A stretch of DNA of 64,000 nt from Limnohabitans sp. Bal53. GTDB taxonomy: Bacteria > Pseudomonadota > Gammaproteobacteria > Burkholderiales > Burkholderiaceae_C. This document shows positions 54,501 through 63,500 of the stretch, one piece after another. The notes under the pieces are model-generated. The model ran no database searches and had not been told where the DNA came from. It saw only the letters and a list, made by a program, of their open reading frames with translations. The DNA lies in the NCBI RefSeq assembly GCF_003063355.1, contig NZ_NESH01000008.1:1-64000 (forward strand), read 5' to 3'. The stretch's first letter is position 1, and every line of letters starts with the position of its first letter. Both the position numbers and the translations under genes were made by a program.

Positions 54501-57500
54501 TTGATGCTGGTCATGTAGACCGGCCGGTAGTTGTAAAGGTTCTCCGTTTGCGTCGACACACTGTAGGTGAGCTGCACGCGCGGGTCGTACACTTTCGTTG
54601 GAGAAGCCTTCGGTGACGCCCACTGCATCGTCAGGCTGTCACTCACCTTGACCTGCGTACTGACCGTCTGCCAGCTCACTTTCCACTTAGTGAAAATCTT
54701 AAATGGACCGTACTTCACCTTCGAGAAGGTTGGCACCTGATAACTAAACTGGCTGTAGCCAGGCTTCGACGAGGTTTGTAATGTCGTACCGGTCCCCAGT
54801 GCATCAACCAGAGCCGATGGTCCAATGATGGAGCGTCCAGCGGAGTCGGTAGCGGTCTTCTGCGATTGACTGCCCTGTGCAAAGCTAGGTGCCTGACTCA
54901 GTTGCGGATACGTCTTGAATGCGCCCTCAGTAAAAGTGCCGTTGGACACACCAAGGCCATTGGTCAAGGTGTAGTTTTGGCTACCTGCAGAAGCGTAACC
55001 GACCGACCAACTGGTGGCACTGGCCGGCTTGTAGTAGTTGACGGTGGCGCCCTCCTGCACGAAGCCGAGATACTCGCCGGTCGGCTTAGCATCGACGTCC
55101 AATGTGGCCCAAACGCCGTCACTTTGACCATTCAATGTGATGTCCGTCAGGTACTTGGCTTCACCTGAAGACGCCGCACTGAGCAGCGATGCCTGTGCAC
55201 CCACAGGCATCAAAATGTATTTATCACGCCAGTTAGCCAAGTCGACGTAGTAGACCTGCTTGGTCGTGTTGGATATGTCACCCGTTGGGTTCCAGTCAGG
55301 ATACGTGCCATCGTCCTGCGTCAAGACACTTGCGGTACCGTTGATCGTCTGGTTGAGCTGGTAGTTGGTGTAGTCGAACTCGTAAACAGGCATGTAGCCC
55401 GTTGCGTTCAGAACCGCCCACCGCTGCGCGTCGCTTAGCTGCGCAAAGCCCTTGTAGGCCGTTGACTCAGGATCACCTGTCACGGATTCGGCCTGCCGCG
55501 TGGGCGTCTGCTCATCGCCCGCTTTGGTCCAGTCAACGATGGTAACGCCCTTGATTTGTGCACTGCGGCTGGTGTCGTTCAGGTAATGCACGCCCTCAAT
55601 CAAGGTCTCGACAAACTTCAAGCTATCAGCCGCGTTCGGGTTGTAGTAGCCGATTTGGGTGAGGCTCACATCCATGGTTTCATAGCTGCTGCCAATTTGC
55701 ACCTTGTCAGTGCCTACCTGCTCGGTCACCTCGGTAGGCACGATGGTGATTTCAGGCACGAGCTCAATACCCGATGCCACCTTGATGGAGCCCACCAGAA
55801 CCTGGGTTTCTTTCTCCACCGTCACGTATGTGGGGACCAACACACTCTCCACAGATGCGACATTGGCGTCTGCATCCAGGGTGACGTTGGCGCCTGCAAG
55901 TAATGTCACGGTTCCCACCGCTTGCAGCAGGCCTTGGCCTGCGATCGTGATGGTTCCCCCGTCTAGATCTGCCCGGGTAAGGCTGGCCTCCATCTGCTGT
56001 CGCGTCCAGGCCATGTCAACGCCGGCATGTACATCGATATTTCCACGAGAAACAATTGTGCCGCCAATAGCGATCGCGTCGCCCCCGCTTAATAACGCCC
56101 GCCCAGTGAGGGAGGTGATATCAATCGTGCCGTTGATAGACATGGTAGGCGCCACCATGTGCACCAGTCGAGATGCCTTGGCAATCGCCGCATCAAGACC
56201 CGCCGCAACAGCACGGCCCGACAACACCAACCCATCGCGTGCCTCTAAATACAACTCGGATTCCCGCCCGGTCGCGTAGACGTAACTGCCAGAGAGAATG
56301 CCCACGCTGTCGCCGCTCACATTGAGCGCGTCGCGAACGTTGGTGTTGCGCATCAGGTTCACATCACCTGACAACGAGACAATTGAAATATCGCCCACCT
56401 TGGCGCCACCAAGATCGCCATCGGTGATCTCACGCTGCCCCAGAACGCCCTTGATCGTGACCCCATCAACCGACTCGATATCGATCACACCGCCCGAATC
56501 AGTGTCCAGTGTCCCGCCTGACTCGTAGTCGCCGTTATCGTCAAGGAGTACCTCGGTGACCCACACCCCAACCCGCGAGTTATCAATGCCAGCACGCAAC
56601 CTGAGCGTCTCTTGCGCACTGACCAGCGCGTCTATATATATTTGCGAGCGCGATTGAATCAAAATATCTGCGCCCACATCGGTGGCACTCACACCGCCAA
56701 GAAGTACGATGTCACCGTCCGAGGTGATGTTTAACTCGCCGTCCACCAGCAAATCAACGTTACCGGCAGCCACGCTTGCAACACCTGCGGTTGCATCGGC
56801 GCCTGCGCTCAACGCACCCACATAGCGCGTGTCGTCTTTCTCTTCCGTCGTCGGACCGGCATTTTCGACCGTGAGTACGTTACCCGACAATGAGGCCGTA
56901 TAGAAGAGGCCCTCCTTGATCAATCGCACCAGCTCCTCATTCACCATGGCCAGCGTGTAGTCCTTACCCGCGGTAACAGTGTAGGTCTTGGTATCGATCG
57001 TGACGCTGTAACGGGCACCCGCCACAACGTTCCAAAGGCTGGTGTCCACCGTCGCATCTGTTTCGGCACCGACGCTACCATCGCCCAGCACAATGGCGAC
57101 CGTACCCGTATCTGGAACCGTACTGGTCATTGTTGTGACCACGTCACTAAGTAGCTTCTTATCGCCTGTGGTTAAGGTCAGAACATCACCCGATCGTGTG
57201 GCAGCGAAACCAGCGTGGGCATCAATTTTTCCGCGCAAATCATTGAGCACCGTATTGATAGTGCTGTCGCTGTCCGCTGAACTACTGAAGTCGATTTGAC
57301 CGATGCGAACCGTGTAGGTCACACCGTCTACGATTTGCCAGCGAGACGCATCAACCGTTGTATCCGACCACGTGCCATAACCCGACGCATCGACCTTGGC
57401 TTGACTGTGCCGTGACATTTCATAGCCAACGCCATCAACATTGCTACCAGACTGCACGTTGAGGCTGCCAGTGGCAAACAAGACACCGCCAGTTTCAGAG

Positions 57501-60500
57501 CTGCCACTTAGGTCCCCTAACGTGACTTCATCCACAGCAAAAACATTGACTGACGCAGCCTTACCCGTGTAGGTTGGCAAGGCTCCCGGATTAAATGACA
57601 TCACCTCGCTGGTGGGGTCATAGGCGAAGGCACTATCAGCACCCGCCCTGACCTGACCCAAAACAGAAATGCGTTGTGCTTGCAATTCGATCGCACTACC
57701 GTCGCCTGTACTCATCAACTGTGCGTCATCAGATAAGCGCAAGGTACCACCTGCGGAAACGCTCAACAAGGTGTGCGCCTCCGCGATCACCGCTGTCGAT
57801 TCACCCTCGATGCTCGCAATCGTCGGCGCGTCGCCACCCATGGTGACCGCATCGCCAGCGACCAACACAAGCGACGCGCCAGATGACTGCGCGCTCAGAG
57901 CCATGTTGGCAACCTCAATATCGTCGCCCGCCTCGATGAACATAGAACCGACGATGCCAATCGCGCCATGCAGGTAGACGTCGTCTACCGCGCTGATGAT
58001 GAGCTCAAAATCATCGTCTGCCGCGGTGGCTTGGTTGTTGCGCAAAACACCTGCAACATCCACATGTTGCCCGCTGAGGACGATCAGATTGTCTGACTCG
58101 AGCCAGCCGCTGGCCTCACTCAGCGTTAGCGTGCCGGTGGCAGAACTCGCCTGAATCAACTCAAGCCCGGCGCTACCCCTTCCAACGTTGCTGTCAATCA
58201 CCACATCGTTGACACCGAACAGCACAATTTGACTGCCTGCATCGAGGGTGTTGAATGTCGCCGTTCCGTCAGTTAGCAAGCTCACCTCACCCGCCACGAC
58301 GTCGCTACCCGCTCCGATCAAAATATCGCGCTGCGCGGTCAAACTTCCCTTGAGTGCCAGAGTGCCGGAGCTGTTGATAATGATGCTCGCACCATCGCCA
58401 CGCGCGATAAAGTCTCCCTGCATCGTGGTATCACCCGATAGGTTGAAGACCATACTGCCGGACAAGGTCTCAATCAGGCTGGTGCCCTCAAAAGTGACCG
58501 CCTGATTGCCCGTATCTCCCGTACCGGCATATAGGTTGACGGCACTGTAGCCCCGAATGGCACCAGCAATCGAGATAGCGCCAGTCGGTGCGGCTGCGCT
58601 GCCTAGATTAACGACAGAGCCCTGTCCACTGGCGTCAACCGCGTAAGTGCGCGAGGACGTTGTCGCGCCACCAGTCGGTGAGAGCGCTTTAATTTGGGTA
58701 AATCCCAGGCGCTCTGCACCGCCATCGACACCCAAAAAGGCGGTTTCTTCGATGCGCATTTCATAGAAGCTGGTCAGCATCAAGCGGCCATCGCTCAATG
58801 CCACGTTCACCTTGGATCCGAAGAAGGCGCTGATCTGCGCCTGCAAATCGGCAACGACGGCATTGATGCCTCCGGCGCTGCTCGTGCGGACACCGTCTAA
58901 CTGAATGTCGAGTGATCGATCGACTGTTCCCTCCTCGACGGTGAGCTTGAAACCGGTCACTGGCGCGCTGAAGTGCCCGTCTGCAAACTCCACAAATCCG
59001 TCGGCGACGATTTCATGCGTCCAAGACGGTGTCAAGACAGCCAGATCACCGTCTGCTGACAGGGTGATGCTGGAATCCTCCTGCCACGTCTTGAGTTGCA
59101 CGCCGCCACCAATCACGATACCTAGGTCGGCCCAAGGGTCGGCGTCAGTAGCGATATGCGGGCTCACACCGCCTTGGACATCAATCACCTTTCCGGCCAT
59201 CAGGTCACGGCCTAAGCGAATCTGTCCTGAAGCATTGACATAAATCTCAGAATCGCCGGCAGAATTCTGAACCGTACTGCCCAGGTACCCGCCCACGCTG
59301 TCGTAGTGGTCGGACACCGCTCCACCGGCGACGACTTGACCCAAAATCAACGCATCCTGCGACGAGCTGAGTTGAATAACCCCAGCGGGGTTGGATACCG
59401 CGACCACGGCCGCACCCGCAACGTTCAAGCCGATTTGATCGCTACTAACGCCGCCTGAAAGCTTGATTGACTGGCTTGCGTGGATGCGCGCACCGACCTC
59501 AACAGTCGCGCCACTTAGCGCCAATGTGTCAACACCAAGATCTAGTTTGCCGACCGTTTGAATGTCAACACGGGATAGCTCGTTGCTCCACGTGATGGAC
59601 TCTCCCGTCAACACGCCTGCATCGAAAGACTGCACCACGCTGCCGCCGGAGAGGACCATACCGCCGAGCACCACATCACCATCGACTGCAATGTCCACCA
59701 AACCGCCAGATAGATCGCTGGTCCAGCCAGCGGCCGTAATACCCGCCGCTGTGTCTAGATAAACAGAGGTGTAGTTGTCATCGCTGCCAGGTACACCCGT
59801 GGTTCGCAACGTCACGGACTTGGCCGCAGCGAGGCTGTTATTCAGTAATATCTGCTGCCCGGCGGTGATGGCAATCGTCGAGTCGGGGCCTAAATAGGTT
59901 GTACCCGTGTTGCCTCGAATCGCGCCAGCCAGAATCGCACCGTGAATTTCTACATCCTGCGCGCCGTCGATTGTCACGCTGGATCCTGCAGCATTACTGG
60001 ATAACGTTGACGAGCCATGAACGTAGACGCTCACACCGTCCAAGGGCATGTCAGCCCCTTGCGCGCCCTCACCTACGAGCGTGATATTTCCGTTAATTCT
60101 TGCCTCGCCCTGCCAATAGACGCTGCGCTCAGAGGTGATGCTCAAATCAGACCCAGCGCCCTGCAGGTCGATCACACCACCACTCACAATGGCATCGCCC
60201 ACGACGTCAACAATAAAGTCAGAATCCGCTTGGAGCGTCGTGATGGATCCTGTCAGCAGGAAGCCTGCACCACGCTGCCCTAACAGTACCGGAACCTCCA
60301 TCACCTCGATGGCATCTGTCGTACCGTCGTTATCACTGTCATTGGCGTAAATCAAATACTGGTTGTTATCGCCGTCACTTAGCAGCCACCGCTTTGTGGG
60401 TGTGCTGGGTGCCCCTGCTGCAGCGTAATCGACTGTGAGTGCGCTGAGGAGTTGCTTGCCAACTGAGGCACCTGCGTTGTAGTAAACCGTTCCCGTGTAC

Positions 60501-63500
60501 GCCAACAAACCCGCCTGCTGTAGCACCACGCTCTGCTGTTGCGTACTTAGCGCATCGAATGGGGTGCCAGCAGATGGGATGCCGTCTGTTAACGCGTTCC
60601 AAGTGATCTCGCTGTTCGCGTAATCAGCATCCGCGCTACTCCCCTCGACAAATCCTAGGCGATAGGAATTGGCCGCCGAGGCGTTGAAGTAAACCAGGCC
60701 ACTCCAACGCGTGTAGTCCAACTCAGACAACACCTGGTCTTGCTGCGCAGATGACAAATCAGCCCACGCCGCACCAGGCTCACCCACCGGCATGATGCCC
60801 CAATCAAGCTGCGTGGCGTCGTAGTCGCCCCCAACACCCTCTACCAAACTGGCCTTGACGCTGATACTCTGATCAGCGTTGAATTTAACGTAAACCTCCT
60901 GATCTACTGCATTAAAGCCAAGCTCACTGGCGACCACGGCGCGCTGCGCGACGCTCAGCTGCTCAAAAGTCGTGTTGAGGGCGGGTGCGGGCACTCCCCC
61001 CCAATCCATGGTGCTCAGATCGTAGGCGCCGCCGCCCTCAGCGAAACCACTCACCCAAACTTCAGATAACGGCGCCTGTGCATTGAAGAAATGCACGCCA
61101 TCGAAACGCTCGTAGCCTAAGCTTCTCGCCACCACCTCTTTTTGCGCGTCTGTGAGGTCGTTAAATACCGTGCCCGCTGCTGGTTCGCCGACATCACCCC
61201 AATAGATATTGTCGTTCCGGTAGTCAGGCGTTACACCTTGCGTAAACGTGCGCTCCTGACCGACCTGTGTCAGGTCCCGAACAACGAGGTTTTTACCAGT
61301 AGGTGCTGTGGCACTGAAGAAACTAATCTCCTCGCCCGCCGTCTTGATAGCATCTAGCGCATTAACCACGACCGCTTTCTGGTCATCACTGAGATCCCAG
61401 TAAGGCGTCTCACTCAATGGCATCAATTTGGCAACGACAACCGCCAACTGGTCGCCCGTTAGCGCGTTCAACGGATTGTGCTCAACAGCGATTTTTTCGT
61501 CGCTCACGCTCAACACAAAGACTTGCGCACCAGGCGCCGCCCGCACGGAAATCTGCGTGACGCTCTCGCTTGGCGATGCCAAGGCAAGCGCACTTGCCAG
61601 TGACTCAGCGACCTGAGCCTGCGTCTCTGCGTCTGTTGCGCCGATATCCTCAGCACGAACCGTATAGAGCACCTCGATGTCATTGATATCCAACGACAAG
61701 AGATCGTCAACGTCAAACGTACCGGACAAGGTCAGCTGGCTGCCATCAACAACCAAACGCTCATCGGTGCTGACGATGTTGATTCCAGCGGCAGCCAACT
61801 GGTTCACCGTGATGCTTGAAATAGCCGAGCCATCCTCAGTGGTCTGACTTTGCGTAGAGAAGTCCAGCGTGGTCGTCGTGCTGCTTTGCGCATTGACAGC
61901 GTCCTGCCCGTCATTCATGCTCAGCGCAAGCGCGTAGGCCACCGCGTCTATCGTCGCGGCATCTGTCTCGCCAATGTCTGCATCCAATACCGTATAGCTG
62001 TAGGTGACGCCGTCAATAACGACACTCACCACATCGCCGGCGACAAACTCACCGCTCAACGTTAGACGGTCAGTTTGTGCAGGAACGAACGCCACGAGGC
62101 TATCAACTATCTGCTTCTGCGCATCACTCAGGTCAGCGTAAAGCGTACCTGTTGACGGTTTCTCCACTTCGCCCCACTGCGCATCAGAGATGACCATGCC
62201 GTACTCAAGCGTTGAGCCGTCGCGCCACTCATCCAGACTCACCGAAGAAAAATCAAATGGTTCAGCTGACCACTCACTGACCGGAATCAAGTTGTAGTCG
62301 AAGTGGTAGTCCAACGTATTGGCGACCACTAGTTTTTGCGCAGATGTCAAGTCATCGTCGAAGTTGGCATCCATCGCGGGAGTAGGCACGCCTGCGCTGA
62401 CCCAATCAATCAAGGCGTTGTTGTAGTCAGGCTGCGCACCCTCTAGGAACCCGATCACAACCTCGTCACCCTGCTCTGCGAAACGGTTGAAATAGACGGT
62501 CCCCTCGTGGCGCGTGTATCCCAAGGCCATGCCGATAGCGTCTTGCTGCTCAGGCGTCAGCGCCGTAAATGCACTACCGGCTGCTGGCTTACCATCCACG
62601 CCCCAATTAATCCGCGGGTCATCGACGCTGTACGCAACGACGGGACCGTCACCAATGGTGGTAAAGAACCGCCCAGTTGAGGGGTTGAAGTAGCCGCCCT
62701 CGGTGAACACCTGATAGCCCTGTGCAGCCGCAATTTGTAAGCGTGTGGCTTCGGGCAAGTCGCCAAACGGCAAGTAGTTCGCGACCGCTGTTAAAACGCT
62801 TGTCCCTGTCTCCAAGCTCAAGCTGCCGCCGGTGAAGAGCGCCTTGAGCGCATCCGCTGCAACTGGCCCAGCCGGTCCAGCATTGAGACCGGCCAAAATG
62901 GCAGCAACCTCAACGCTGCGGGTCTCCTGTGTGAGCACAGACCCGTTCAGGCTATTGAAATATGACGAGTTAGGGTTGGTGACCTCGCTCGCACTGAGGC
63001 TCATGTTGCCAGCAGCGGTGAGCGAGCCGGCGAGCATCATTTCACCGGGAGTGCTTAAGTTGAGCGTGGAGCCGCTACCCGTTAATTGATAGTCGTTGTT
63101 GGCGTCTAAAGTAGCGCCAGAGACCACCGCGCTGCCGCCCATCAAATGAATGTAACCATCGGCATTGGACGCGCTACCCGCCCGCAACGTGATGCTGCCA
63201 TTGTCATAACGTGTTGCAAACGTGCCGCCTTGCAGCAGGGTCAAACCCGTACCAGCATCGACCGCAATCGAGGCGCCGGTTCCTTGGTTGACACCTGCGT
63301 ACATGCCCGCCGCGCTGTAAATAGAGCCCGACGTTGCAATGCGAAGCACACTATCCGAGGCAAGTGTCTGCAGGGTTGCGCCTTGGTCGGCTGTCAGGCT
63401 ATTGATTTCATCGCCGTACGTCACCAACCCGGCAACACCCGTGCTAGCAGTGACATCAATGTCAATCAGATTGTCGGCGATGACCCAACCACTGACCAAC

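Larger units (their letters stand above)
51430..60450 (-). other. Giant protein: first long beta-helix region
   Basis: Filamentous-haemagglutinin-like repeats: DIYLSGSIDANSIAISAG, LNIQSGS-type turns and many G-D-I/V-x-L steps. It includes three small domains of the VTYTVRIG / VLTLTTGD type near 57.0-57.4 and 58.7-59.0 kb and the non-repetitive insert at 54.4-55.95 kb. Two EF-hand-like loops are visible (DSDNDGTTD near 60.3 kb and DINDDGDFDD near 52.95 kb). Confidence 0.6.
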
